Assembly: GCA_905142475.1 (NCBI GenBank) | Contig: LR990730.1 | Coordinates: 248,001 to 312,000, forward strand | Reading direction: 5' to 3' | Source: Xanthomonas hydrangeae | GTDB taxonomy: Bacteria; Pseudomonadota; Gammaproteobacteria; Xanthomonadales; Xanthomonadaceae | DNA: 64,000 nucleotides | Shown here: piece after piece, positions 25,027 to 34,208 of the stretch | How positions within the stretch are numbered: position 1 is the first letter of the stretch | Layout of the letters: each line of letters opens with the position of its first letter | Program-made: the position numbers and the translations under genes | The notes under the pieces: generated by a model | Databases searched by the model: none | What the model saw: the letters and a program-made list of their open reading frames with translations, nothing else | Told to the model about the DNA's origin: nothing

Positions 25027-25821
25027 TCATGCCGCAGCCGGCAGCCACAACAGCAAGGCTGCGCCCAGCACGATGCGGTAGACCGCAAACACCGTGAAGC
25101 GGTGCTTCTTGATGTAACCCAGCAGCCACTTCACCACCACAAAACCGGTGATGGTCGCCGCCACGAAGGCCACTGCCACATCGGCCCAGTTCTCGCTGCC
25201 GAAGCCGCCTTCCTTGTACATCTCCAGCAGCGCGTAACCGCTGGCCGCGAACATGGTCGGAATGCCCACCATGAACACGAAATCCGCCGCCGCCGAGCGC
25301 TTGCTCAGGCCCAGCAACATCGCCAGGAAGATCGCCGAAGCCGAGCGCGAGGTGCCGGGAAACACGCCTGCCACCACCTGTGCCAGGCCGACTGCGATGG
25401 CCACCTTCCAGGTCACCACGTCGCGCTCGGGCAATTTGCCGGCAAAGTGCTCGGCCACCAGCATCCATAGCCCGCCGATCAGCAGCGCCCAGGCCACCGG
25501 ATGCACGGTTTCCGGCAGCTGCCAGCCGGCCTTGCGCACGATCAGCCCGACTACTGCAGTGACCAGGAAGGCCACGCCGATCTTGAGCACGTAGTCGCGA
25601 TTGTCGCGTTCGCCCAGGCCGGTGGCCAGGGTCCACAGCTTCTGCCGCAGCGCCAGGCAGATCGCCAGAATCGCGCCGGCCTGGATGACGATATTGAAGA
25701 AGTCAGAGCGGCGTCCGAGCCATTGTTCGGCGATCAGCAGGTGGCCGGTGCTGGAGATCGGCAGGAATTCGGTCAAGCCTTCGAGAATGCCCAACAGCAG
25801 GGCGGAAATCAGATCGGACAT
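25027..25821 (-). CDS. uppP: Undecaprenyl-diphosphatase UppP (BacA)
   Basis: 264 residues, integral membrane phosphatase recycling undecaprenyl pyrophosphate to the monophosphate carrier for peptidoglycan and other glycans. Both signature blocks are intact: EGLTEFLPISSTGH (about residues 14-27) and FPGTSRSASAIF (about 170-181), plus about seven hydrophobic segments. Length fits the family. ATG 25821 (MSDLISALL) is the start at the family's usual position. It is divergent from glnA; the 222-bp intergenic region carries the glnA enhancer and sigma-54 promoter. Confidence 0.95.
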   Translation of the reverse strand: MSDLISALLLGILEGLTEFLPISSTGHLLIAEQWLGRRSDFFNIVIQAGAILAICLALRQKLWTLATGLGERDNRDYVLKIGVAFLVTAVVGLIVRKAGWQLPETVHPVAWALLIGGLWMLVAEHFAGKLPERDVVTWKVAIAVGLAQVVAGVFPGTSRSASAIFLAMLLGLSKRSAAADFVFMVGIPTMFAASGYALLEMYKEGGFGSENWADVAVAFVAATITGFVVVKWLLGYIKKHRFTVFAVYRIVLGAALLLWLPAAA

Positions 25822-25870
25822 CGGACTGGGGGAGGGATGGGGGGAGGCGTCAGGATAGTGCATTGCGGCA

Positions 25871-25887
25871 TGCACCATATCGGTGCG
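25871..25887. promoter_or_regulatory. NtrC-binding site 1 (glnA enhancer)
   Basis: TGCACCATATCGGTGCG matches the NtrC consensus TGCACY-N5-GGTGCA at 11 of 12 fixed positions. Its centre is about 129 bp upstream of the predicted glnA transcription start. Confidence 0.85.
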
Positions 25888-25901
25888 CATTGCGATCAAT
25901 T

Positions 25902-25918
25902 GGCACCGAGAAGGTGCA
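25902..25918. promoter_or_regulatory. NtrC-binding site 2 (glnA enhancer)
   Basis: GGCACCGAGAAGGTGCA matches TGCACY-N5-GGTGCA with one substitution. Its centre lies 31 bp, three helical turns, from site 1, the spacing that supports cooperative NtrC binding at enterobacterial glnA. Confidence 0.83.
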
Positions 25919-25980
25919 ATTGAAGCGTGAGCGACCTCTAGCGATGCAAGCAAAATCAACGACTTGTGAAAGTATGACGC

Positions 25981-25997
25981 TTGGCACGGTCCCTGCT
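25981..25997 (+). promoter_or_regulatory. Sigma-54 promoter of glnA
   Basis: TTGGCACGGTCCCTGCT has the invariant GG (25983-25984) and GC (25995-25996) separated by exactly 10 bp, as in the -24/-12 consensus TGGCAC-N5-TTGCW. The expected start is near 26008, leaving about a 35-nt leader before ATG 26044. Confidence 0.9.
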
Positions 25998-26043
25998 GTA
26001 GTACCGCCCACGAGCCACTTAACTTCCCCTGAGGTTTCTTCCG

Positions 26044-27453
26044 ATGTCCGTGGAAAATGTTGAAAAGCTGATCAAGGACAACAAGGTCGAGTTCGTCGAC
26101 CTGCGCTTCGTCGATATGCGTGGTGTACAGCAGCACATCACCTTTCCGGCCAACATCATCGAGCCGGCGTTGTTCGAAGAAGGCAAGATGTTCGATGGCA
26201 GCTCCATCGCGGGTTGGAAGGGCATCAACGAGTCGGACATGGTCCTGCTCCCGGACGCCGGCACTGCGTATCTGGATCCGTTCTTCGCCGATCCGACTGT
26301 CGTGCTGACCTGCGACATCCTCGATCCGGCCACCATGCAGAGCTATGAGCGCGACCCGCGCGGCATCGCCAAGCGTGCCGAGGCCTACCTGAAGTCCTCG
26401 GGCACCGCCGACCAGGCGTTCTTCGGCCCGGAGCCGGAATTCTTCATATTCGATTCGGTGCGCTTTGCCAACGACATGGGCCACACCTTCTTCCAGGTCG
26501 GTTCGGAAGAGGCTGCCTGGAACACCGGCGCCAAGTACGACGGCGGCAACAGCGGCTACCGTCCCGGCGTGAAGGGCGGCTACTTCCCGGTTCCGCCGAC
26601 CGACACGCTGCACGACCTGCGTGCGGAAATGATCAAGACGCTGGAGCAGGTCGGCATCGAGACCGAAGTGCACCACCACGAAGTGGCCACTGCCGGCCAG
26701 TGCGAGATCGGCACCAAGTTCAGCTCGCTGGTGCAGAAGGCCGACGAACTGCTGACGATGAAGTACATCATCAAGAACGTCGCCTACCGTAACGGCAAGA
26801 CCGCGACCTTCATGCCCAAGCCCATCGTGGGCGACAACGGCTCGGGCATGCACGTGCACCAGTCGCTGACCAAGGGCGGCGTCAACCTGTTCTCCGGCGA
26901 CGGCTACGGCGGCCTGTCGCAGATGGCGCTGTGGTACATCGGCGGCATCTTCAAGCATGCGCGTGCGATCAACGCCTTCTCCAACTCCGGCACCAACAGC
27001 TACAAGCGTCTGGTCCCGGGTTATGAGGCGCCGGTGATGCTGGCCTATTCGGCCCGCAACCGCTCGGCCTCGTGCCGCATTCCGTGGGTCACCAACCCGA
27101 AGGCGCGCCGTATCGAAATGCGCTTCCCGGATCCGTTGCAGTCCGGCTACCTGACCTTCACCGCGCTGATGATGGCCGGCCTGGACGGCATCAAGAACCA
27201 GATCGACCCGGGCGCCCCGAGCGACAAGGACCTGTACGACCTGCCGCCGGAAGAAGAGAAGCTGATCCCGCAGGTCTGCTCCAGCCTGGACCAGGCCCTG
27301 GAAGCGCTGGACAAGGACCGCGAGTTCCTCAAGGCCGGCGGCGTCATGAGCGACGACTTCATCGACGGCTACATCGCGCTGAAGATGCAGGAAGTCACCA
27401 AGTTCCGTGCTGCGACCCACCCGTTGGAGTACCAGCTGTACTACGGCAACTGA
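26044..27453 (+). CDS. glnA: Glutamine synthetase type I (GlnA)
   Basis: 469 residues, cytoplasmic dodecamer making glutamine from glutamate, ammonia and ATP. Signatures include [19 protein letters not shown], the catalytic [11 protein letters not shown], the ATP motif [17 protein letters not shown] and the adenylylation site [10 protein letters not shown], where Tyr398 is the GlnE target. So activity is controlled by the PII/GlnE cascade as in enterics. Transcription is set by a sigma-54 promoter and two NtrC sites in front. The start at ATG 26044 lies 9 nt after CTGAGG-like purines. A GC-rich hairpin follows at 27467-27500. Confidence 0.98.
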   Translation: MSVENVEKLIKDNKVEFVDLRFVDMRGVQQHITFPANIIEPALFEEGKMFDGSSIAGWKGINESDMVLLPDAGTAYLDPFFADPTVVLTCDILDPATMQSYERDPRGIAKRAEAYLKSSGTADQAFFGPEPEFFIFDSVRFANDMGHTFFQVGSEEAAWNTGAKYDGGNSGYRPGVKGGYFPVPPTDTLHDLRAEMIKTLEQVGIETEVHHHEVATAGQCEIGTKFSSLVQKADELLTMKYIIKNVAYRNGKTATFMPKPIVGDNGSGMHVHQSLTKGGVNLFSGDGYGGLSQMALWYIGGIFKHARAINAFSNSGTNSYKRLVPGYEAPVMLAYSARNRSASCRIPWVTNPKARRIEMRFPDPLQSGYLTFTALMMAGLDGIKNQIDPGAPSDKDLYDLPPEEEKLIPQVCSSLDQALEALDKDREFLKAGGVMSDDFIDGYIALKMQEVTKFRAATHPLEYQLYYGN

Positions 27454-27466
27454 GTTCCACCGCGGT

Positions 27467-27500
27467 GATGGCGGAGGCCCCCCCTCCCACCTCCGCCATC
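27467..27500 (+). terminator. Hairpin after glnA
   Basis: A perfect 11-bp stem GATGGCGGAGG (27467-27477) with CCTCCGCCATC (27490-27500), 12-nt pyrimidine-rich loop, 13 nt after the stop. No T-run, so it may protect the mRNA end rather than terminate. Confidence 0.6.
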
Positions 27501-27598
27501 GCCGCCCATGTTCGATCGGTCCACGGCATCGGCCGTGGATTGAAGGGGTATTGAGAGAGCACTGGATCGCGACGCGCGGGCCTGACCTCTCCCACGAG

Positions 27599-28067
<469 letters not shown>

Positions 28068-28089
28068 ATCCCCCACCCCAGGAGTCCTT

Positions 28090-29532
28090 ATGAAGACAGG
28101 TCTTTTCGCCGGGTGGAAAGCCCGGTTCTACAGCGTCTGCATGCTGATGCTGTTCAGTGCGCTGGTGGTGGGCGGGATGGGCAGCGCGCATGCGCAATCC
28201 ACCCCGCAGGTCACCCCGTTGCCGACCGAGCCGGTCACCACCGAACCGCTGCCGTCCGCGCAGCCGGAAGCCGCTCCGGTGGCGGCCGCCGAGGCTGCAC
28301 CCGTGGTCGAGAAGGGCGATGTCGCCTGGATGCTGACTTCCACGCTGCTGGTGCTGCTGATGGTGGTGCCGGGTCTGGCGCTGTTCTACGGCGGCATGGT
28401 GCGCGCCAAGAACGTGCTGTCGGTACTGATCCAGGTCGCTGTGGTGTTTTCGCTGCTGACCATCCTGTGGGTGCTCTACGGCTATAGCCTGGCGTTCTCC
28501 GGCGAAGGTCCGTGGATCGGCAATCTGGACAAGGCACTGCTCAAGGGCGTGACCATCGAAACCCTGTCGGCCACCTTCACCAAGGGTGTCAGCCTGCCGG
28601 AATACGTGTTCGTGGCATTCCAGGCGACCTTTGCCGGCATCACCGGCGCGCTGATCGTCGGCGCCTTTGCCGAACGTGCCAAGTTCGCCGCAGTGCTGCT
28701 GTTCTCGGTGATCTGGTTCACCTTCGGCTATCTGCCGCTGGCGCACATGGTCTGGGCCACCGGTGGCTATCTGTTCGGCCTGGGCGCGCTGGATTTTGCC
28801 GGCGGCACCGTGGTCCACATCAACGCCGGTATCGCCGGCCTGGTGGGCGCCTACTTCGTCGGCAAGCGTGCCGGGTTGGGGCGTGAGGCGATCAAGCCGC
28901 ACAACGTGACCCTGACCTTCGTCGGTGCGTCGCTGCTGTGGGTGGGCTGGTTCGGCTTCAACGCCGGCTCCAACCTGGAAGCCAATGCCGGTGCGGCGCT
29001 GGCCTTCCTCAACACCTTGCTGGCCACTGCCGCGGCGGTGCTGGGCTGGTCGTTGACCGAGAAGATCATCAAAGGCAAGTCGTCCGCCCTGGGTGTGGCC
29101 TCGGGCATGGTCGCCGGCTTGGTCGGCATCACCCCGGCCTGCGGCACGGTGGGTCCGTTCGGCGCGATCGTGATTGGTCTTGCCGCCGGCGTGCTGTGCG
29201 TGTGGGGCGTCACTGGCCTCAAGCGTTTGCTGGGTGCCGACGACAGCCTGGACGTGTTCGGCGTGCATGGCCTGGGCGGCATCATCGGCGCGATCCTGAC
29301 CGGCGTGTTTTCGGCGGCCTCGCTGGGCGGCCAGAAGGGCGGCGACTACGACATCGTGCATCAGGTCGGTATCCAGGCATTGGGCGTGGGCATCACCCTG
29401 GTGTGGATCGGCGTGGTCTCTGTGGTGGGGTTCCTGGTGGCCAAGCTGGTGTTCGGCCTGCGCGTCACCGAAGAAGCCGAGCGTGAGGGGTTGGACATCA
29501 CCTCGCACGGCGAAGCCGCATACGAGTCTTGA
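28090..29532 (+). CDS. amtB: Ammonium transporter AmtB
   Basis: 480 residues. An N-terminal signal-like segment (to AHA, about residue 35) and a proline/glutamate-rich stretch (about 36-75) precede the 11-helix ammonium channel. Conserved features are DVAWMLTSTLLVLLM, the pore histidines in PLAHMVWATGG and DVFGVHGLGG, and NAGIAGLVGAYFVGKR. It imports ammonium across the inner membrane under nitrogen limitation. CCAGGAG lies 6 nt upstream of ATG 28090. It is co-transcribed with glnK and followed by a 9-bp hairpin. The acidic periplasmic leader is longer than in E. coli AmtB. Confidence 0.97.
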   Translation: MKTGLFAGWKARFYSVCMLMLFSALVVGGMGSAHAQSTPQVTPLPTEPVTTEPLPSAQPEAAPVAAAEAAPVVEKGDVAWMLTSTLLVLLMVVPGLALFYGGMVRAKNVLSVLIQVAVVFSLLTILWVLYGYSLAFSGEGPWIGNLDKALLKGVTIETLSATFTKGVSLPEYVFVAFQATFAGITGALIVGAFAERAKFAAVLLFSVIWFTFGYLPLAHMVWATGGYLFGLGALDFAGGTVVHINAGIAGLVGAYFVGKRAGLGREAIKPHNVTLTFVGASLLWVGWFGFNAGSNLEANAGAALAFLNTLLATAAAVLGWSLTEKIIKGKSSALGVASGMVAGLVGITPACGTVGPFGAIVIGLAAGVLCVWGVTGLKRLLGADDSLDVFGVHGLGGIIGAILTGVFSAASLGGQKGGDYDIVHQVGIQALGVGITLVWIGVVSVVGFLVAKLVFGLRVTEEAEREGLDITSHGEAAYES

Positions 29533-29539
29533 GCATGAA

Positions 29540-29565
29540 CACCCGCAGCCATGCCGCTGCGGGTG
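29540..29565 (+). terminator. Hairpin after amtB
   Basis: Perfect 9-bp stem CACCCGCAG (29540-29548) with CTGCGGGTG (29557-29565), 8-nt loop, 7 nt after the stop; no T-run. A TTTTT tract follows 36 nt later (29601-29605) after a weak GGAC/GTCC stem. Confidence 0.55.
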
Positions 29566-29778
29566 GCACGACGACCCAGCCGGGACTGCCCGCCGGGTCC
29601 GTTTTTCCCCGCGGCGCTGATTGGCGCGGTGCAACTGCCGAGGTGTCTGCATGACCAGCCCCACGCCTGTCACTGTCGGCGCGGATGTGTGCTGGATCGG
29701 TGCGCGCCATCGCGCTTCGGCCCCGAATTCTTTTCTGCACGCTTCGTCTGGCGCGACATCCGCGCACGTCGATGCTGC

Positions 29779-29797
29779 TTGCACTAAATTGGTGCAA
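29779..29797. promoter_or_regulatory. NtrC-binding site at the ntrB start
   Basis: TTGCACTAAATTGGTGCAA contains TGCACT-AAATT-GGTGCA, a perfect match to the NtrC consensus. It abuts and overlaps the ATG at 29797. A site at the initiation region, without a sigma-54 promoter, fits autorepression, as at E. coli glnLp. Confidence 0.82.
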
Positions 29798-30852
29798 TGG
29801 TGATTTCTTCTTCGATGCCATCGCTGGACAGCCTGGGCACCCCGGTGGCCTGGGCCGACCGCGAGGGCCGTGTGCTGGGCGTCAACCCAGCCTTCGCGCG
29901 CTGGCTCGGCGTCAGCGCACGGCGACTGGTCGATCAACCGCTGGCCGCGCTGGAAGTACAGGGCGATGCGCTCGCCCGCTTCCTGCTCAACGACGAACGC
30001 GATGTGCTGCGTCTGCATCGGCTGGCCCTGGGCCTGCCCAACGACGCACCGCGCTTTGCCGAAGGCTGGCTGTCGCGGCTGGACGACGGCGGCTGGCTGC
30101 TGGAAACCCACCCGGTCGACGAATTCCCCGCGCTGGATCCCACCCATGCACTGCCCAACGCCCTGAGCGCTGCGCTCAAGGGTCTGGCCCACGAACTGCG
30201 CAATCCGCTGGCCGGGCTCAAGGGCGCCGCACAGCTGCTGGCGCGCCGTTCGGCCGGGCGCGACGAGGACGAGCGCGAGCTGATCGAATTGATCGGCACC
30301 GAGATCGAACGCCTCAACACCTTGCTCGAACGCCTGCTCTCGCCCACACCGGCGCGCCCGCACGACCGCCTCAACATCCATGTCGTGCTCGAGCGCGTGC
30401 TGCGTCTGGCCGAAGCCGAGGGGGGCTGGTCGGTGCAGGTGCAACGCGATTACGACCCCAGCATTCCCGACATCCTTGGCGATGGCGATCGCCTGACCCA
30501 GGCGGTCTGGAATCTGGTGCGCAACGCGTTCCAGGCCGGCGCCACCCGGGTGACGTTGCGCACCCGCGTCGAACATGGCCAGCGCATCCGCGACCGCGTG
30601 CATGCGATGTCGCTGCGGCTGGAGATCATCGACGACGGCGGCGGTGTGCCCGAAGAACTGGCCGAGCACCTGTTCCTGCCGCTGGTCAGCGGGCGCGCCG
30701 AAGGCAGTGGGCTGGGCCTGGCGCTGGCCCAGCAGGTCTCGCGCGAACACCACGGCACGCTGACCTACCGCTCGCGCGCCGGCCATACCGTTTTCACCCT
30801 GCTGCTGCCCGAGCTGGCCGGCGATCACGACAAGGAGCATCTGCATGGCTGA
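29797..30852 (+). CDS. ntrB: Nitrogen sensor histidine kinase NtrB
   Basis: 351 residues, soluble. An N-terminal PAS domain (about 8-115) leads to the dimerisation/phosphotransfer helix with GLAHELRNPLAGLKGAAQLL (phosphorylated His132) and an ATPase domain with NLVRNAFQAGAT, IIDDGGGVPEEL and GSGLGLALAQQV. It phosphorylates or, with PII, dephosphorylates NtrC. The start is uncertain: ATG 29797 has no ribosome site and overlaps an NtrC operator; ATG 29815 (MPSLDS) is the alternative. It overlaps ntrC by 8 nt. Confidence 0.94.
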   Translation: MVISSSMPSLDSLGTPVAWADREGRVLGVNPAFARWLGVSARRLVDQPLAALEVQGDALARFLLNDERDVLRLHRLALGLPNDAPRFAEGWLSRLDDGGWLLETHPVDEFPALDPTHALPNALSAALKGLAHELRNPLAGLKGAAQLLARRSAGRDEDERELIELIGTEIERLNTLLERLLSPTPARPHDRLNIHVVLERVLRLAEAEGGWSVQVQRDYDPSIPDILGDGDRLTQAVWNLVRNAFQAGATRVTLRTRVEHGQRIRDRVHAMSLRLEIIDDGGGVPEELAEHLFLPLVSGRAEGSGLGLALAQQVSREHHGTLTYRSRAGHTVFTLLLPELAGDHDKEHLHG

Positions 30853-32275
30853 GGCCGCCGCCGCATCCCACCATATCTGGGTGGTCGACGACGACCGTTC
30901 GGTCCGCTTCGTGCTGTCCACCGCTTTGCGCGATGCCGGCTATGCCGTGGATGGCTTCGAGAGTGCCGCCGCTGCGCTGCAGGCACTGGCCATGCGGCCC
31001 ACGCCCGATTTGCTGTTCACCGATGTGCGCATGTCCGGCGAAGACGGCCTGACCCTGCTCGACAAGCTCAAGTCCAAGCACCCGCAATTGCCGGTGATCG
31101 TGATGTCGGCCTACACCGATGTGGCCAGCACTGCCGGCGCGTTTCGCGGCGGCGCGCACGAGTTCCTCTCCAAGCCGTTCGACCTGGACGACGCGGTGGC
31201 CCTGGCCGCACGCGCGCTGCCGGATGCCGATGCCGGCGTCGACGCATTGGTCGGCGTGCCGGTGGCGCAAGGCTCTGCCGCGTTGATCGGCGACACCCCG
31301 GCGATGCAGGCGTTGTTTCGCGCCATCGGCCGGCTCGCGCAGGCACCGCTGTCGGTACTGATCAACGGCGAAACCGGCACCGGCAAGGAACTGGTCGCAC
31401 GCGCGCTGCACAACGAATCGCCGCGCGCGCGCAAATCCTTCGTTGCCCTCAACACTGCCGCCATTCCTGCAGAACTGCTGGAAAGCGAATTGTTCGGCCA
31501 CGAAACCGGCGCCTTCACCGGTGCCACCAAACGGCACATCGGCCGCTTCGAACAAGCCGATGGCGGCACGCTATTTCTGGACGAAATCGGCGACATGCCG
31601 CTGCCGCTGCAGACCCGTTTGCTGCGCGTGCTGGCAGAGAACGAATTCTTCCGTGTCGGTGGGCGCGAACTCATCCGTGTCGACGTGCGCGTGATCGCCG
31701 CCACCCACCAGGACCTGGAGGCGCTGGTCGAACAAGGCCGCTTCCGTGCCGATTTGCTGCATCGTCTGGACGTGGTGCGCCTGCAATTACCGCCGCTGCG
31801 CGAGCGCCGCGGCGACATCGCGCAACTGGCGGAAAATTTCCTGGCCATGGCCGGGCGCAAGCTCGACATGCTGCCCAAACGGTTGTCGTCGGCCGCCTTG
31901 GAAGGCCTGCGCCATTACGACTGGCCCGGCAATGTGCGCGAACTGGAAAACGTGTGCTGGCGCCTGGCCGCCTTGGCCACCGCCGACATCATCGACGTGG
32001 TCGATGTGGAAGCCGCACTGGCGCGTGGCGGCCGTCGCCAACGCGCCGGGCGCAGCGACGGGCAATGGGACGAGATGCTCTCCAGCTGGGCCGCGCAACG
32101 TCTGAGCGAAGGCGCCCAGGGCCTGCACGCCGAAGCGCGCGAACGCCTCGACAAGACCCTGCTCGAAGCCGCCCTGCAACTCACCCAGGGCCGCCGCGCC
32201 GAGGCCGCCGCACGCTTGGGCCTAGGCCGCAACACCGTCACCCGCAAACTCGGCCCAGGCCGCAAACGCCGCTGA
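30845..32275 (+). CDS. ntrC: Nitrogen response regulator NtrC (sigma-54 activator)
   Basis: 476 residues. Receiver domain with phospho-acceptor Asp60 (LLFTDVRMSGEDG), AAA+ domain with Walker A GETGTGKE, the sigma-54 contact loop ELFGHETGAFTGA and Walker B GGTLFLDEIGDMP, then a Fis-type helix-turn-helix at the C-terminus (GRRAEAAARLGLGRNTVTRKL). It activates sigma-54 promoters such as that of glnA when phosphorylated by NtrB. It is translationally coupled to ntrB (8-nt overlap). All catalytic residues are present. Confidence 0.96.
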   Translation: MAEAAAASHHIWVVDDDRSVRFVLSTALRDAGYAVDGFESAAAALQALAMRPTPDLLFTDVRMSGEDGLTLLDKLKSKHPQLPVIVMSAYTDVASTAGAFRGGAHEFLSKPFDLDDAVALAARALPDADAGVDALVGVPVAQGSAALIGDTPAMQALFRAIGRLAQAPLSVLINGETGTGKELVARALHNESPRARKSFVALNTAAIPAELLESELFGHETGAFTGATKRHIGRFEQADGGTLFLDEIGDMPLPLQTRLLRVLAENEFFRVGGRELIRVDVRVIAATHQDLEALVEQGRFRADLLHRLDVVRLQLPPLRERRGDIAQLAENFLAMAGRKLDMLPKRLSSAALEGLRHYDWPGNVRELENVCWRLAALATADIIDVVDVEAALARGGRRQRAGRSDGQWDEMLSSWAAQRLSEGAQGLHAEARERLDKTLLEAALQLTQGRRAEAAARLGLGRNTVTRKLGPGRKRR

Positions 32276-32691
32276 TGTATCGCCTGGCCCCGGCTAAAGC
32301 CCGTTCCGCTGAAAGAAGGAACGGCGCGTAGGCGATACAGGCTTATCGCAATGGTGCATCAGACCGCACGCGGAGTTGAGCCCCTCTCCCGCCGGGAGAG
32401 GGGTTGAGGGTACGGGGCGTAGCCTGCACGCACCCAAACGTCACTAGCGCTTCGCCCGTACCCTCATCCGGCGCTACGCGCCACCTTCTCCCGGCGGGAG
32501 AAGGAAACAACGCGCGAGCCAGGCTTATCGCAATCGCACATCGTTGCTACCGCGCATCCGTCGACCCGCACCTCAAAACAACCCGACACTCCACACCAAC
32601 CCCGTAAACTCCCGATCAGCCGGCACGCGCATTTCATGACACGTGAACATGCGCCCGCATAGGTTTCCAGCCTGATCAGGAGAACAGCTCG
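32276..32691. other. Gene-free interval after ntrC, with palindromic repeats
   Basis: 416 bp without a supported gene. It contains a CCGTTCC/GGAACGG hairpin (32300-32325) just after ntrC and a compound inverted repeat (32381-32504) flanked by 15-bp direct repeats. The last 100 bp carry the leader of the first sodC, with AGGAGA 8 nt before its start. Confidence 0.6.
32338..32534. repeat. Compound inverted-repeat element flanked by 15-bp direct repeats
   Basis: CAGGCTTATCGCAAT is found at 32338-32352 and again at 32520-32534. Between them, CCCCTCTCCCGCCGGGAGAG (from 32381) and CTTCTCCCGGCGGGAGAAG (32485-32503) are each palindromic and also face each other; GAGGGTACGGG (32406-32416) pairs with CCCGTACCCTC (32455-32465). 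This is the structure of a small non-coding mobile or REP-like element; the CTCTCCCGCCGGGAGAG motif recurs in Xanthomonas intergenic regions. Confidence 0.65.
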
Positions 32692-33294
32692 ATGCGTTAC
32701 CGGTCGTCCACGATCGTCGCCCTCACCGCTCTGGTGCTGGCCGCCTGCAGCAGCACGCCACCACCGCCGAAGACACCTCCACCGCCAGTGGCGCGTGTCG
32801 TGCCCACCCGTCCGGTGCAACAGGCCGAAGCGGCGCTGGCCTCGGCCTCGGGCAGTCTGGTCAGCGGTCGGGTGGTGCTGGTGCCTGCGTTACAGGGAAT
32901 CCGCATCACCGGCACCGTCGGTGGCCTGCGCCCGGGCGGTGTTGCAGGCTTCCATGTGCACGAGCGCGGCGATTGCAGCGCCGCCGATGCCAGCAGCGCG
33001 GGTGCGCATTTCAATCCGACCGGTGCACCGCACGGGCGCACCGGTAGCAATCCCCACCACGCGGGCGACATGGACAATCTGCGCGCCGACGCCGAAGGCG
33101 TCGCGCACCTGGACATGATCGTTGCCGGCATCACCCTGGGCGATGCCGCGCCCACCGATGTGATCGGCAAGGCGCTGATCGTGCATGCCGATCCGGACGA
33201 CTATCGCAGCCAGCCCAGCGGCAATGCCGGCGCACGTCTGGCCTGCGGCGTCATTCGCGTCACCCAATGGCGCACACCCCCTTCGCAGCCCTGA
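32692..33294 (+). CDS. sodC: Cu/Zn superoxide dismutase lipoprotein, first copy
   Basis: 200 residues. Lipobox LVLAAC (Cys19) and a proline-rich linker (SSTPPPPKTPPPPVAR) put the enzyme on the periplasmic side of a membrane. Copper ligands are in GFHVHERGDC, the bridging and zinc histidines in GAHFNPTGAPHG and NPHHAGDMDNLRAD, and the last copper ligand in ALIVHADPDDY; the disulfide cysteine is in RLACGVI. It dismutates superoxide in the envelope. AGGAG lies upstream of ATG 32692. It is followed 48 nt later by a paralogue. Confidence 0.93.
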   Translation: MRYRSSTIVALTALVLAACSSTPPPPKTPPPPVARVVPTRPVQQAEAALASASGSLVSGRVVLVPALQGIRITGTVGGLRPGGVAGFHVHERGDCSAADASSAGAHFNPTGAPHGRTGSNPHHAGDMDNLRADAEGVAHLDMIVAGITLGDAAPTDVIGKALIVHADPDDYRSQPSGNAGARLACGVIRVTQWRTPPSQP

Positions 33295-33342
33295 GTTGGG
33301 GCATCCATGGCCGCAACTGCGGCCTCTCTACAGGAGTTTTTC

Positions 33343-33990
33343 ATGCGCATTCTTCCCACGACGTTGTTCCTGGCCACCGCGTTGGTGCTGACCGCGTGCA
33401 AGCGCGACGAACCGGCACCGGCCGATCCCGCACCCGCACCGCAGGCCGGCACGCCAGCCGAAGCGGCGCATGGTGGCGAGCATGCCGCCTCCATGGTCAC
33501 CGAAGCGGCAGCCACTACCACCGCAACCGCCGAGCTCAAGCCGACCAAGGGCAATGAGGTGAAGGGCACGGTGAGCTTCAAGACCGTCGACGGCGCGCTG
33601 CGCGTCACCGGCCAGCTGAGCGGACTCAAGCCCAACAGCGAGCACGGCTTCCACATCCACGAAAAGGGCGATTGCAGCGCACCGGACGGCAGCAGTGCCG
33701 GCGGCCATTTCAACCCGGCCCAATCCGATCACGGCGCCGTCAGCGCCGACCCGCATCACGGTGGCGACATGCCCAACATCAAGGCCGATGCGCAGGGCAA
33801 CGCCAGCATCGATGGCCCGGTCTCGAGCAATGTCAATCTCGGCAAGGCCGACCAGTTCGATATCGCCGGCCACGCCGTCATCGTGCATGCCGATGCGGAC
33901 GACTACAAAACCCAACCCACCGGCAACGCCGGCGGCCGTCTGGCCTGCGGTGTGATCACCACCGACAACGCGCCGGCTGCGACCAAGTAA
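33343..33990 (+). CDS. sodC: Cu/Zn superoxide dismutase lipoprotein, second copy
   Basis: 215 residues from ATG 33343, preceded by CAGGAG. Lipobox ALVLTAC (Cys18) is followed by an Ala/Pro/Glu-rich linker (about 19-55). All metal ligands are present: HGFHIHEKGDC, GGHFNPAQSDHG, DPHHGGDMPNIKAD, HAVIVHADADDY, and the disulfide cysteine in RLACGVI. It differs from the first copy mainly in linker and length, so the pair is an old tandem duplication. A strong bidirectional-type hairpin ends the unit at 34015-34044. Confidence 0.94.
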   Translation: MRILPTTLFLATALVLTACKRDEPAPADPAPAPQAGTPAEAAHGGEHAASMVTEAAATTTATAELKPTKGNEVKGTVSFKTVDGALRVTGQLSGLKPNSEHGFHIHEKGDCSAPDGSSAGGHFNPAQSDHGAVSADPHHGGDMPNIKADAQGNASIDGPVSSNVNLGKADQFDIAGHAVIVHADADDYKTQPTGNAGGRLACGVITTDNAPAATK

Positions 33991-34014
33991 GCCAAAGAAA
34001 CGGGCAGACAAACA

Positions 34015-34044
34015 AACGCCGCAGTGATCGATCACTGCGGCGTT
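34015..34044. terminator. Terminator hairpin after the sodC pair
   Basis: Perfect 15-bp inverted repeat AACGCCGCAGTGATC / GATCACTGCGGCGTT with no spacer, 24 nt after the stop, between convergent transcription units. Confidence 0.75.
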
Positions 34045-34208
34045 ATCTGTTTGGTGCACACCTGCCAAGCAGTGGTGCTGGTTTCAGCGCACGGACCAGT
34101 TCAGCACATGGATGTAAGGCGCGTAGGCGCGTGCCATGTTTGTCACCGAAAACGCCGGTTTTCCAGTGCGCGCTAACAGTTCAAAGTCCAAAGTAACCGA
34201 CGCGTTGC

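Noticed and set aside
25822-27420. Upstream part of a long minus-strand frame running through glnA into uppP
   Set aside because: Only the last 264 codons (25027-25821) match UppP; the rest is antisense to glnA and has no motif.
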